DNA of 46,469 bases from a virus, in the IMG/VR virus record IMGVR_UViG_3300001473_000001, positions 1 to 46,469 of that record. The stretch is one strand, 5' to 3'. The notes under the pieces were generated by a model that made no database searches, was not told the origin of the DNA, and saw nothing but the letters and a program-made list of their open reading frames with translations. The position numbers and the translations under genes are program-made. This document shows positions 31,056 to 38,490 of the stretch, one piece after another. Within the stretch, counting starts at the first letter, position 1. Every line of letters starts with the position of its first letter.

Positions 31056-31504
31056 CCCCGGCGCATCGGCGCGGGCAACGCAGCGGACTCTTCGTCCGCG
31101 TCGGCGTCGGTAGCCTGGACGACCTCGCGCATCTTGCCGCCGCCGGCCTTGTTCGTCGGCTTCGTCGGTACCCGGTTGCCGAGAACAACCTGCTCGGCCG
31201 CGTACAGCCTCACCTTCGGAATCAGTCGCGCAATACTCGATGCGAACGCGCGCAGCTCTTTGTTCATCGCGGTCGTGCCGCGCCCCTCAAGCGTGCGCAG
31301 CGACGCCTCTGTGAGCATGTCGAGCATGACTTCGGCTCGCTCGAGTGCGTCGTCGCAGTCCTCGATTTTCGCGCGCGCGTTCGCGACGAAGTCTTTGTAG
31401 AGCTCGGCGCCCTTGTCGCCGTCCTCCCCTTCGCCTCGGCGAAGCCCGTGCTTCGCGGGGCGGCCCTGGTTCGATTTCGTTCGAGGTTTGAGTCGTGACG
31501 ACAT
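31052..31504 (-). CDS. Terminase-adjacent DNA-packaging protein candidate
   Basis: 150 residues, ATG 31504 with GAGGAG six bases upstream. The N-terminus is basic (LKPRTKSNQGRPAKHGLRRG) and followed by a helical middle (ALERAEVMLDMLTEASLRTL). It lies immediately upstream of the terminase large subunit and may be the small subunit or a partner of it. No family recognised with certainty. Confidence 0.55.
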   Translation of the reverse strand: MSSRLKPRTKSNQGRPAKHGLRRGEGEDGDKGAELYKDFVANARAKIEDCDDALERAEVMLDMLTEASLRTLEGRGTTAMNKELRAFASSIARLIPKVRLYAAEQVVLGNRVPTKPTNKAGGGKMREVVQATDADADEESAALPAPMRRG

Positions 31505-31956
31505 CAGGTCTCCTCAGCGAGCGGCTTGCCTGCCGTCTCTTTCTGGCGGCGCGGCCTCGGAACCTTCGACCGCACGTACGATCGAAGTAGACGCTGCGCC
31601 GGTTCCGACAACGAACCGTCGGGGTAGGCCATCCGTGCGTGCACGCACATGCGCAGCTTGAGTTCGGCGGTGTGCGGCGCCATGCCGGCGGCGCGCGCAA
31701 AATCTTCGAAGTCGATGCGTCGCCAGACCGGCGCCCACAGCCACTCGAAAAGATCGCCCGGGTCGCTCTCCGGCGGGCGCCGCCCTCGAGGTCGAACCCA
31801 CTTCGGCACGCGGAACAGCGACCACGCGGCGAGCACCTTCACGGCCTGGGTGTCGGCGACGATGATCGCGATTCCGGCCTCGGGTTCGGCGCCGCGAAAC
31901 ACGTCGAGCTCCTCGGTGAGGGTCGGCTTCTGGTCGGCCTTTTTTCCAGCAGGCAT
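31504..31956 (-). CDS. Helix-turn-helix packaging protein, small terminase candidate
   Basis: 150 residues. The C-terminal half carries a likely helix-turn-helix (FARAAGMAPHTAELKLRM, then YPDGSLSEPAQRLLRSY), a pattern common in small terminase and DNA-binding packaging proteins. The stop overlaps the next start by one base (TGATG). Of the two genes preceding the large subunit, this one has the clearer DNA-binding segment. Confidence 0.55.
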   Translation of the reverse strand: MPAGKKADQKPTLTEELDVFRGAEPEAGIAIIVADTQAVKVLAAWSLFRVPKWVRPRGRRPPESDPGDLFEWLWAPVWRRIDFEDFARAAGMAPHTAELKLRMCVHARMAYPDGSLSEPAQRLLRSYVRSKVPRPRRQKETAGKPLAEET

Positions 31957-31959
31957 GTA

Positions 31960-32103
31960 CTAATTCCGCTCCGCTTGGAGTTTTGGGCCAGACCGAAATC
32001 CAAATTCGGTGTTCGGGAGCGGGCGGGCTGTCCTTAGAACCCCTAAGAAAAATCGATACTTAGCCGCCACTCGACGTCTTTCCAAGCACTTACGAGCGCT
32101 CAT
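31960..32103 (-). CDS. Tiny basic protein, coupled to the gene upstream
   Basis: 47-residue ORF too short for common length cutoffs. It starts MSARKCLERRRVAAKYRFFL and ends KLQAERN at TAG (31960-31962), four bases before the next start. Its ATG overlaps the upstream stop (ATGA), as do most genes here, which supports expression. Codon use is more AT-rich than its neighbours (TTT, TTA, AAA, TAT). Function unknown. Confidence 0.4.
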   Translation of the reverse strand: MSARKCLERRRVAAKYRFFLGVLRTARPLPNTEFGFRSGPKLQAERN

Positions 32104-32438
32104 TTTGCCCCACTCCCGTCGCTTGCTGCCAACGATTTCAGTGCCTTACGCCCTAGCGCAGTCGCACCCACACGTAATGATTTCGTGCTGTTAGCGACGC
32201 CAATCGCAACGAACAGCATCACAGCGGTCCGATTTCGCGCATCGCCGAGAAGCCCCCTGAGAGCCCCACCACGCCGCCCAAACCACCTACCCACACACGT
32301 GCCGCACCGGAGGCGTTCCAGGGGCACAGCCAGCCTGCCAGGGGCCTTCTCGCGTAAGCCAGCCTTGCAGGGCGTCACCGCACCCACGTGCGAGGCCAGT
32401 CGAGCCGGCCCCAGCGCCTTGGCCCTTGGCAAGCTCAC
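32100..32438 (-). CDS. Unrecognised protein between RusA and packaging genes
   Basis: 112 residues from GTG 32438, whose GTGA overlaps the RusA stop. The sequence is basic and Cys-containing (PLERLRCGTCVGRWFGRRGG), then has a hydrophobic piece (AVMLFVAIGVANSTKSLRVG). Its 3' half is more AT-rich than its flanks. Both couplings and frame continuity support a gene, but the segment could instead be an insertion read through by chance. No family recognised. Confidence 0.45.
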   Translation of the reverse strand: MSLPRAKALGPARLASHVGAVTPCKAGLREKAPGRLAVPLERLRCGTCVGRWFGRRGGALRGLLGDARNRTAVMLFVAIGVANSTKSLRVGATALGRKALKSLAASDGSGAK

Positions 32439-32989
32439 GCCAGCCTCCGCACGGTCACCCGCACGCCGGGCCTGCCGAGGGCGCTGTGCGACCAGCGCTT
32501 GAGCGACCCGTCGTGGGAGACGACCTGCGAGTCGTCGTCGTAGGCGATGCCGGTGAGCGCATCGCCCACGGCACGCAGCAGCTTGTCCTGGTCGGGGTAG
32601 CCTACGTGATGCGAGGGCGCCTTGGCCGTGAGCCGGCCACGCATCCGGTCGCCGCCAACGAAGTGCGATTTGGGCCGCGTGAACACGAACTCGCAGCACA
32701 GGTTCACCGGTCCGGCGACCCGCTGCCAGTTGTCACGCTGGACGACACGCATCGCAGTCATCGCAATCGTCTCGCGCCAGCGCTTGAGCCTGTGCGCCTT
32801 GCGCGTCTCGGTCGCCATGTTCGACTGCTCGACGAGGATGGCGCGCGGCTTCAGAATCGCGACGCCCTTCCTGGTCGGAATGCGCTCGCCCGCGTACCCG
32901 GCTACAGCCTTCGACCCCTGGGTCACGGGCGTGCCGAGCACGACGAACTCGAGCGACGGCAACTCGAACATGGCGACCTGCGAGCTCAT
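32435..32989 (-). CDS. rusA: RusA-like Holliday junction resolvase
   Basis: 184 residues, ATG 32989. RusA family features: N-terminal FVVLGTPVTQGSKAVAGY, later HHVGYPDQDKLLRAVGDALT and GIAYDDDSQVV, the D-x-D-K/N...D...DD acidic cluster that binds magnesium. It would cut branched replication intermediates before packaging. It is somewhat longer than RusA itself because of an insert near residues 35-75. Confidence 0.85.
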   Translation of the reverse strand: MSSQVAMFELPSLEFVVLGTPVTQGSKAVAGYAGERIPTRKGVAILKPRAILVEQSNMATETRKAHRLKRWRETIAMTAMRVVQRDNWQRVAGPVNLCCEFVFTRPKSHFVGGDRMRGRLTAKAPSHHVGYPDQDKLLRAVGDALTGIAYDDDSQVVSHDGSLKRWSHSALGRPGVRVTVRRLA

Positions 32990-32991
32990 GG

Positions 32992-33438
32992 CTATCCGAG
33001 CGTCTGCTCCGGTTGCCCCATGCCCTGCGACGGCGGCGGGTCGAAGTCGTCGTCGTCGAAGTCGTCATCGCCAAACGCCTCGGCGTAGGCGTCGTCGACA
33101 TCGTCCTCGGTCAACTCGCTCTTGCCATCGCCCTCGTTGTCGTTCGCGCTCGCTGGTGCTGGCTTGGTGTGCACCTTGAGCTTGCGCTTGGTCTCGAGCA
33201 CGACCTGGTGCTGCGTCTCGCCGTCGTAGAAGTCGTAGACGAGCGCGCCGCCGATATCGCGTTCGAGGTTGTCGCCATGCTCTTCCATCTCGGCCTCGAG
33301 ATGAGCTCGCGCGTCGGCCTTCTTTCGCTTCCAGCGATTGTACTCGTCGCGCGCCTGCAGGTAGTCGCTGGTCGCTTCGTCCAGCGGCTCGATGCTGGGC
33401 CGCTCGGTCCCCGGTAGTTCAGTCTGCACTTTTGCCAT
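32992..33438 (-). CDS. Acidic-tailed hypothetical protein
   Basis: 148 residues from ATG 33438, overlapping the methyltransferase by 20 bases. A charged coiled-coil-like helix (about 25-60) precedes a beta segment (GGALVYDFYDGETQHQVVLE). The tail is very acidic (DDVDDAYAEAFGDDDFDDDD). Acidic tails of this kind occur in DNA-mimic and SSB-interacting proteins. Context between RusA and methyltransferase suggests DNA metabolism; function unknown. Confidence 0.6.
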   Translation of the reverse strand: MAKVQTELPGTERPSIEPLDEATSDYLQARDEYNRWKRKKADARAHLEAEMEEHGDNLERDIGGALVYDFYDGETQHQVVLETKRKLKVHTKPAPASANDNEGDGKSELTEDDVDDAYAEAFGDDDFDDDDFDPPPSQGMGQPEQTLG

Positions 33439-34198
33439 CGGTCTTTTTGCCCTCCAAGGCTTCGCGCACCGCCCTCGGTGCGTAGGTCTTCGCGATGCGC
33501 CTCTGCGCCTCCGCACAAATGTCCCTGTCGCGCTCGAAGCCGACGAACCGGCGTCCGAGCAACTTGGCTGCGACGCCCGTCGTGCCGCTGCCCGCGAATG
33601 GGTCCAGGATTAGCTCGCCCGGGTCGCTGAAGAGCGTGACGAGCTCGCGCATGAGCTTGAGCGGCTTCTGGGTCTTGTGCACCCGCACAGGCACAGCGTT
33701 CGCCACACGGTCCTTCACGACCGCGTGCTCGAACACGTTGCCGCGTCCGCCACCGTTCCAACGCTTCTGCATCGGCTTCCCGTTCGGCTTGCGCTGGTGG
33801 CAAAGCACCAGCCCCTCAGCGTGCGCCGCCGGCCTGTCTCCGGTGCGCTGCGGTTGGCCACCGCGCTTTGTCCAGACCATCGAACGGACGTACTCGACGC
33901 CTCGGCCCTCGAACGCACGCTTCCAATCGCCGATCGACTCTAGGTCGGTAAAGACAGCGATCCAGCGTCGCGCGAGCCTGGCCATGTGATAGGCCGACCA
34001 GGACAGCGTCTCTGGGTCGAGATGCTCGAAGCCAAAGTCGACGCGCTCGCCGTAGACGCCCGTGTCTTTGCCGGCCCAGCCATTGGCGTGGACGTGCTCG
34101 GAGTACGGCGGGTCGGAGATCACGACGTCGACGCTCCCAGACTCCATCGCCCCCATCGCTCCGATGCACTCGGCGTGCGCTACCTCGTAGAAGCTCAT
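33419..34198 (-). CDS. DNA methyltransferase (N6-adenine/N4-cytosine, beta order)
   Basis: 259 residues from ATG 34198 (ATGA overlap). DPPY at 29-32 precedes the SAM-binding DPFAGSGTTG at 199-208, so the catalytic motif comes before the SAM-binding motif as in beta-class amino-MTases. A target-recognition segment lies between them (about 100-170). No cognate restriction enzyme gene is seen, so this is an orphan methylase. It could protect phage DNA from host restriction or regulate promoters. Confidence 0.88.
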   Translation of the reverse strand: MSFYEVAHAECIGAMGAMESGSVDVVISDPPYSEHVHANGWAGKDTGVYGERVDFGFEHLDPETLSWSAYHMARLARRWIAVFTDLESIGDWKRAFEGRGVEYVRSMVWTKRGGQPQRTGDRPAAHAEGLVLCHQRKPNGKPMQKRWNGGGRGNVFEHAVVKDRVANAVPVRVHKTQKPLKLMRELVTLFSDPGELILDPFAGSGTTGVAAKLLGRRFVGFERDRDICAEAQRRIAKTYAPRAVREALEGKKTDGKSAD

Positions 34199-34383
34199 CG
34201 GAACTGGTCGGCCCGCTTGTTGTGTTTCGCCACAGCCCGCTGCAACAGCAGACTCTCGCGGAGCCAATGCGCGCCCTCCGAACCCTTGCCCCCCATCCGG
34301 CGCTCGAGCTCATCGGCATACGCGAGCAAGCGGTCCGCGGCCTCGTCGGCGCTGAGCGGCTCGCTGTTTTTCTCTTCACCCAC
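34195..34383 (-). CDS. Small helical protein between helicase and methyltransferase
   Basis: 62 residues from GTG 34383 with GGGGGA five bases upstream. It is almost wholly helical (ADEAADRLLAYADELERRM, then HWLRESLLLQRAVAKHNKRA) and overlaps the methylase start (ATGA). Unknown function. Confidence 0.6.
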   Translation of the reverse strand: MGEEKNSEPLSADEAADRLLAYADELERRMGGKGSEGAHWLRESLLLQRAVAKHNKRADQFR

Positions 34384-34395
34384 AGGTTCCCCCAG

Positions 34396-35700
34396 TCACT
34401 CTCGCCACGGCGAGATGGTCATCGTCGGGCCGTGCCATCCGAAGCGAGCAATCGCCTGGTCCGGGCCCAGGTTCTGCTTGTCCACGATGACGTCGAGCTC
34501 GTCGTCGCCGCCCTCATCGCGAGGACGGCCCTTGTTGGGCCTGTGAACGACCAGGCCGAGTTTTGAGTACTCCTCGATGGCCGCACACTCGCGCGCATCG
34601 GTGATGCGCGGCGGCCTGTTCTGCTTTCCTGGATCTCGGTTGACCTGCGCCGCGGTCACCCACGCGCAGTCGAGCACGCCGCACGCGTCGTCGAACAGAC
34701 CGACGGCATGTCGCATGCGCTCGTCAGTGCGCAGCTTCGGCGATGCCGAGAGGCGCACGCGATTCAAGTAGTCCACGACCACCAGGCCGACGCCAAGCTC
34801 AGCGCCGACCTGCCGCGCAGTGCGTGCGACCTCCTCGTCGCTCATGCCGCGGCCAGCGACGAAGTGCACGTCGTTCGGCACCTGGTCGACGCTGCCGACC
34901 AGGTTGGCGAAGTCTTCAGCGTTCAGCCGCAGCGTCGAGATGGCAATACCCGGAATCCCCGTGCGCGCCGCCATGAAGCGGTCGACCAAGTCGCGCTCGA
35001 GTTCCTCGAACGTGAAGTAGAGCGCCGGCACCGGAGCGTGAAAGGCCATGTGCATCAGCGTCGCGGTCTTGCCGTGGCCAGTCTGCGCGACGAGCCCCAC
35101 GTGGTTACCGCGCGGCAGCCCACCGATGATCTCGTCGAGCGCGAACATCCCCGTCGGCACGCGGCCAGGTGTCTCACCGCGCGCCTGCTGCTCACTCGCC
35201 TTCACGAGCTCACGCGTTCGACGCTCCGCGAGGTCGCGCGCGCTGTAGACGCGATGCCGCTGGGAAGGACGGATGCCGCGAGCGGCCTCGCGAAACTGAG
35301 CCAAAAGGTCATCGCCGCGAGCGAGACCGGTGTAGCCGGCCTCGACCAGCTCGGACGCAGCGAGCATCGTTTGCCGAGTCGTCGAGTACTCGCGGACGAT
35401 TGCAGCGTAGTGGCTGGCGTTGCCCGCGGTCGGCGTGTCGAGAGCAAGCTGCGAGACGTACGGCAAACCGCCGACGGCATCGAAGGCGCCGGAGCGTCTC
35501 AGCGACTCCTCGACGGTGCGCGAGTCAATGGCGCGCCCCAGCGACCGAATCTCGCCGAAGGCATTCCAGACTGCCCGGGCCCGCGGGTCGAAGAAGTCCT
35601 CGGCGCACAGGTCGATGGCGTCGAGGACCTCGGGGCGCACGAGCACCGCACCGAGCACCGAGCGCTCTGCGTTCTCGTTGTGCGGAAGCTCTCGACTCAC
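34396..35700 (-). CDS. dnaB: Replicative DNA helicase, DnaB-like
   Basis: 434 residues from GTG 35700 (GTGA overlap with the initiator gene). The N-terminal DnaB domain (NENAERSVLGAVLVRPEVLD) is followed by a linker and a RecA-like ATPase domain with Walker A AQTGHGKTA (K211), FTFEELERDLVDRF, a VVVDYLNRV strand (Walker B) and Gln-rich VTAAQVNRDPGKQNRPP. It would unwind the phage origin after loading by the neighbouring initiator. Confidence 0.88.
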   Translation of the reverse strand: MSRELPHNENAERSVLGAVLVRPEVLDAIDLCAEDFFDPRARAVWNAFGEIRSLGRAIDSRTVEESLRRSGAFDAVGGLPYVSQLALDTPTAGNASHYAAIVREYSTTRQTMLAASELVEAGYTGLARGDDLLAQFREAARGIRPSQRHRVYSARDLAERRTRELVKASEQQARGETPGRVPTGMFALDEIIGGLPRGNHVGLVAQTGHGKTATLMHMAFHAPVPALYFTFEELERDLVDRFMAARTGIPGIAISTLRLNAEDFANLVGSVDQVPNDVHFVAGRGMSDEEVARTARQVGAELGVGLVVVDYLNRVRLSASPKLRTDERMRHAVGLFDDACGVLDCAWVTAAQVNRDPGKQNRPPRITDARECAAIEEYSKLGLVVHRPNKGRPRDEGGDDELDVIVDKQNLGPDQAIARFGWHGPTMTISPWRE

Positions 35701-36752
35701 GAGTGCACCTCGTAGCCCTCGTAGAGCTCGTCGAAGCTCTTGCGCTGCGGCTCGCCGTTAACCCGGCGGGGCCTACTCGCGTCGTCGAGCGCGTCCCACT
35801 TCTTGCGAAGCGACGCCATCGACTCCACGCGGAAGCGACCGCTCTCGCGCTGCTGGTTCTCGCCGAAGAGCCAGCGGATGATCTCGAGCGTGCGGTCCAA
35901 GTCTCGGCCGTCACCGCCTCGAGCGTCGCGAAGCATGAGCTCGGCCGCCTGGGCCCAGGACCGGCGCGTCGGCGAGGTGTCCCACTTGGCTTCGGAGGTC
36001 GCGCCTTTGCCAATGGCGTGGTCGGGCTTCCAGCGCAGCAGATGGCGGCGCAGGTAGTCGGCCAGCTTCCAGGCGCGTTCCGGCAGCGACCGCTTCGGTC
36101 TCGGCCGCTGGCTGCGTCGCTCTGGCTCCGGAGGGGGCTTGCTCTCCCGAGTGCCCTCCCGGGCGCCGGAGCCCGACTCCGCCAGGGGTCGGGACAAGGT
36201 TATTTTCTCTTTCTGTTCCTGTTCCTGTTCCTGTTCCTGATTCGGCGAAGGATGGCCGCAGGGTTCCTCGAAGGCTTCGCCGAAGGCTTTCGCGAAGGAT
36301 GCGCCCAAGGCTTTCGCGAAGGATTCAAGGTCCCGATAAATCTTGTCTTTTAGCCCGCACTCGGGGACGTCATCCCAGCACTTACCCCACCCTCGGAGCA
36401 CGTTAGGGGACTCCGGCTTGTTGCTCTCCCGGGGTCGACCCTTGCCATCCAGCAGCGCGCGAGGCAGGTAGATGAGCCCCTCGGGGTCGACCTCCGCGAG
36501 ACCCTCTGCGCACACTTCGTCGAAGGCTTTGCGAAAGGCTTCGTCGAAGCCTGCGCCAAAGGCTTCGGTCCACCGCATCGACGCCGCGAGCTCCTCTGGC
36601 GTCGCCGGGACAACGCCGGGGATGGGGAGCGTGTGCTTGCCGATCAGCAGGGCGATGAACAGGTCCTGCGCGTTCGGCGGCGCGGAGCTCAGGCGGCGAA
36701 ATCGAGCGTCGCCCCAAAGGGCAACCTCGACCTTGCGGTACTTGCGGGCCAT
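35697..36752 (-). CDS. Replication initiator / helicase loader (O-like)
   Basis: 351 residues from ATG 36752, with AAGGAG nine bases upstream. The first 100 residues look like a winged-helix replisome organiser domain (VEVALWGDARFRRLSSAPPN, then LGKH and PATPEELAASMRW). The middle holds repeated AF-EAF-type helices and a QEQEQEQEQ linker. The C-terminal region (about 225-350) is helical and may contact the helicase. It is the first gene of the long leftward block. The repeat-rich middle is also the candidate origin. Confidence 0.65.
   Translation of the reverse strand: MARKYRKVEVALWGDARFRRLSSAPPNAQDLFIALLIGKHTLPIPGVVPATPEELAASMRWTEAFGAGFDEAFRKAFDEVCAEGLAEVDPEGLIYLPRALLDGKGRPRESNKPESPNVLRGWGKCWDDVPECGLKDKIYRDLESFAKALGASFAKAFGEAFEEPCGHPSPNQEQEQEQEQKEKITLSRPLAESGSGAREGTRESKPPPEPERRSQRPRPKRSLPERAWKLADYLRRHLLRWKPDHAIGKGATSEAKWDTSPTRRSWAQAAELMLRDARGGDGRDLDRTLEIIRWLFGENQQRESGRFRVESMASLRKKWDALDDASRPRRVNGEPQRKSFDELYEGYEVHS
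36196..36324. other. Candidate replication origin inside the initiator gene
   Basis: Two identical 18-bp repeats AAGGCTTTCGCGAAGGAT (36283-36300 and 36307-36324), 24 bp apart, each containing the palindrome TTCGCGAA, plus a diverged copy at about 36271-36286. Next to them is an AT- and pyrimidine-rich tract (36196-36242) with four CTGTTC hexamers (36213-36236). Iterons beside an AT-rich segment inside the initiator gene is the lambda O/ori arrangement. The repeats could also simply reflect repeated protein sequence. Confidence 0.45.
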
Positions 36753-36910
36753 CAGCCTCGCTCCTTCTGCGCGCGGGGACACGCGCGGCTTATCGGTGGC
36801 GGTGACTCAAAGTTGTCTACGAATCGGCGCGCCGAGTACGCGGCCCCTTGGGCTCCCTCAATCTGAGCGATTGGTCGTGCCAGCGGATTCGGCGACCATG
36901 GTTCGGCGCT

Positions 36911-37255
36911 ATGCCCCAGCCACCGCCGACCCCGATGACCGCGTTGAAGACCTGCCCGTACTGCGGCGAGCAGATCCAGCCCACCGCCATCAAGTGCCGG
37001 TACTGCGGCGAGCGCCTCGACCTGCCGCCGAGCGCTCCCCAGATGGCCCCGGGCGCCACGGCACAGCAGCCGTTGCACGTCTCGACCAAGAGCTCCGGCA
37101 GCGGGCTCAAGGCGATCGGCATGATGCTGCTGGTCGGCGGTATGCCGCTCTGCTCGGCAGGCGTGGCCACGGAGAGCGCCTCGTGGATGGGCATGGGCAT
37201 TCTCGCGGCGGCGGCCGGATTCGTCGTGTTCATCGCGGGCCGGCTCCGCGACTGA
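36911..37255 (+). CDS. Zinc-ribbon membrane protein (cargo candidate)
   Basis: 114 residues from ATG 36911. CPYCGE and, fifteen residues later, CRYCGE form a zinc ribbon near the N-terminus. A Pro/Gln/Ser linker precedes two hydrophobic helices (AIGMMLLVGGMPLCSAGVA; MGILAAAAGFVVFIAGRL). It is the only gene in the gap between the replication operon and the repressor and runs rightward alone, so it could be expressed from the prophage. The Shine-Dalgarno sequence is weak. Similar small zinc-ribbon/TM proteins are common in bacterial genomes. Confidence 0.6.
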   Translation: MPQPPPTPMTALKTCPYCGEQIQPTAIKCRYCGERLDLPPSAPQMAPGATAQQPLHVSTKSSGSGLKAIGMMLLVGGMPLCSAGVATESASWMGMGILAAAAGFVVFIAGRLRD

Positions 37256-37266
37256 CGTCGCGACGC

Positions 37267-37494
37267 TCACTCGGCCCCCGCGGGCGCGTCCCTGCCCGTT
37301 GGCAGATCGGGAAGAAGGTCACGCGGCTGAATTTTGAGGGCGCGCGCAAGCTGCCGAAGTGTCTCGAGTGAGGGTTCCGCGCGCCCCGACTCGTACGAGG
37401 AAATCGCGCTCTGCGTGAGCCCCGCTCTCGCGGCCAGCTGTTGCTGTGTTAGACCCTCGGCGACCCGAAAGGTCCGAATCCGTTCCCCAACCAT
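37267..37494 (-). CDS. XRE-family regulator (repressor candidate)
   Basis: 75-residue helix-turn-helix protein: RIRTFRVAEGLTQQQLAARA, then GLTQSAISSYESGRAEPSL, a textbook XRE domain with little beyond it. It runs leftward, opposite to the XRE gene at 37589. Its promoter places transcription start at or next to its ATG (leaderless). It is the better candidate for the lysogenic repressor or a Cro-like partner. Confidence 0.8.
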   Translation of the reverse strand: MVGERIRTFRVAEGLTQQQLAARAGLTQSAISSYESGRAEPSLETLRQLARALKIQPRDLLPDLPTGRDAPAGAE

Positions 37495-37502
37495 CGCGGC
37501 GA

Positions 37503-37531
37503 ATATTAGGCTGGGACATTTTTCTCCGCAA
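37503..37531 (-). promoter_or_regulatory. Sigma-70-type promoter of the XRE repressor, leaderless
   Basis: On the minus strand TTGCGG (37531-37526) and TAATAT (37508-37503) are separated by 17 bases. The -10 ends eight bases before the ATG at 37494, so the transcript would begin at about the start codon, as for lambda cI. CGATAT (37544-37549) and ATATCG (37582-37587) nearby are inverted and may be operator half-sites between the two regulators. Confidence 0.65.
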
Positions 37532-37588
37532 GGTTGTGGTCACCGATATATGATTCAACGTCATGCCGCTAAGTAGTACCCATATCGA

Positions 37589-38020
37589 ATGCGAACTCCG
37601 CTACCCGGCCGGACCACGCGCCTGGAGATACAGAAGGCTGTGAGTGAGTCGGAGATTCGAACGACCGATGCTTGGCGCAACGAGATGCGCCGTGTGCGAA
37701 AGCTTCGGGGATGGACCCAGGCGGAGCTCGGCGAAATTGTCGGCGTCGAGCAGAGCACTATCTCGTCGATCGAGACGGGCAGGATGGCCGCTGCTGCCGC
37801 CGTACCAGCCATTGCGAAGGCTTTAGACATCCCCGACCCAACGCCGCAGCTGGGTGTCCATGAGGCGCTCTGGTTAAGGTACGGGCAGCTCTTGCAACGC
37901 GAACACCCAGACCTCTTCAAGCTGCAGATCGAGAACCTTCGAGGGATGCTCGACAAGCTGAAGATCAGCGACGAGGGCCAAGCGGCCCTTGAAGGCCTCC
38001 CCCTCCCCGACGAGGACTAA
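37589..38020 (+). CDS. XRE-family regulator, divergent partner
   Basis: 143 residues (start could be internal: GTG 37640 has AAGG eight bases upstream). An XRE domain (MRRVRKLRGWTQAELGEIVG, then QSTISSIETGRM) is followed by a helical region that looks like a dimerisation or effector part (YGQLLQREHPDLFKLQIENL). It is divergent from the leftward XRE gene, the usual arrangement of a lysis-lysogeny switch. Which of the two acts as repressor is not decided by sequence. Confidence 0.72.
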   Translation: MRTPLPGRTTRLEIQKAVSESEIRTTDAWRNEMRRVRKLRGWTQAELGEIVGVEQSTISSIETGRMAAAAAVPAIAKALDIPDPTPQLGVHEALWLRYGQLLQREHPDLFKLQIENLRGMLDKLKISDEGQAALEGLPLPDED

Positions 38021-38230
38021 TCCCGGCGGTTCCGCCGCGATGGTTCGACGGAACCGACGGTTCGGGAGTGCTAGTCCGGATTGAGCTCCCCTGCCTTGAG
38101 TTAGTAGGCCGGACCTCACTTTTTTCCGGCAGTTCATTTTTCCGCCACTCCCGGGCGCGGCCGTAAAAACCGAGACTCAATCGCTTTTTGCTGTCCGTGA
38201 ACGTGGTTAGCCCGTGGTACACCGGCGCAC
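38021..38230. other. Intergenic region with hairpins and T-runs
   Basis: About 210 bases between the second XRE gene and the small ORF at 38231. CGGTTCCG (38027-38034) and CGGAACCG (38049-38056) form a hairpin just after the XRE stop. GTCCGG (38074-38079) and CCGGAC (38109-38114) can pair and are followed by TTTTTT (38120-38125). The latter could be a weak terminator. No gene recognised. Confidence 0.35.
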
Positions 38231-38425
38231 ATGGGGGAAGGTCACGACCGCACGGGCTTGCGAGAGTGGATGCGGCTGGGCGCGGCGATCGCTGCCGCGG
38301 CCCCGTCCCTTTTCGAGATTCAGCTCGCGACAGCCGAAAACATGCTAGCCGGCCCCGAGAATTGCGGGCCGCAATCGGCTGAAAACGTGGGCAAAGGCGC
38401 CCGCGAGCTGATCGACCTGCCCTAA
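38231..38425 (+). CDS. Small hypothetical protein, start of the early rightward block
   Basis: 64 residues from ATG 38231. The helical Ala-rich sequence LGAAIAAAAPSLFEIQLATA is followed by a polar tail. It lies just before the operator region at 38427 and after the XRE pair, a position typical of small early regulators. Shine-Dalgarno signal is weak. Unknown function. Confidence 0.45.
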   Translation: MGEGHDRTGLREWMRLGAAIAAAAPSLFEIQLATAENMLAGPENCGPQSAENVGKGARELIDLP

Positions 38426-38426
38426 A

Positions 38427-38490
38427 ATATGTCTCAGGCTCCTATCTTGGGGTTGTTTATGCGGCAGCCACATATTAGTCTGAGACATAT
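38427..38490. promoter_or_regulatory. Operator/promoter: 11-bp inverted repeat around a promoter-like sequence
   Basis: ATATGTCTCAG (38427-38437) and CTGAGACATAT (38480-38490) are exact inverse complements 42 bases apart. Between them, TTGGGG (38448-38453) and CATATT (38471-38476), 17 bases apart, resemble -35 and -10 elements. The right arm runs into the ATG at 38489. It is the strongest operator candidate in the window and may bind an XRE protein as a looping or dimer-dimer site. Confidence 0.6.

Noticed and set aside
32185-32502. Rightward frame across the RusA downstream region
   Set aside because: Pro/Arg-rich translation without domain, and it overlaps the RusA 3' end on the opposite strand. 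The leftward frame is coupled to neighbours.
33419-34198. Restriction-modification system
   Set aside because: Only the methyltransferase is seen; neighbouring genes show no endonuclease or specificity features apart from RusA, which is a resolvase.
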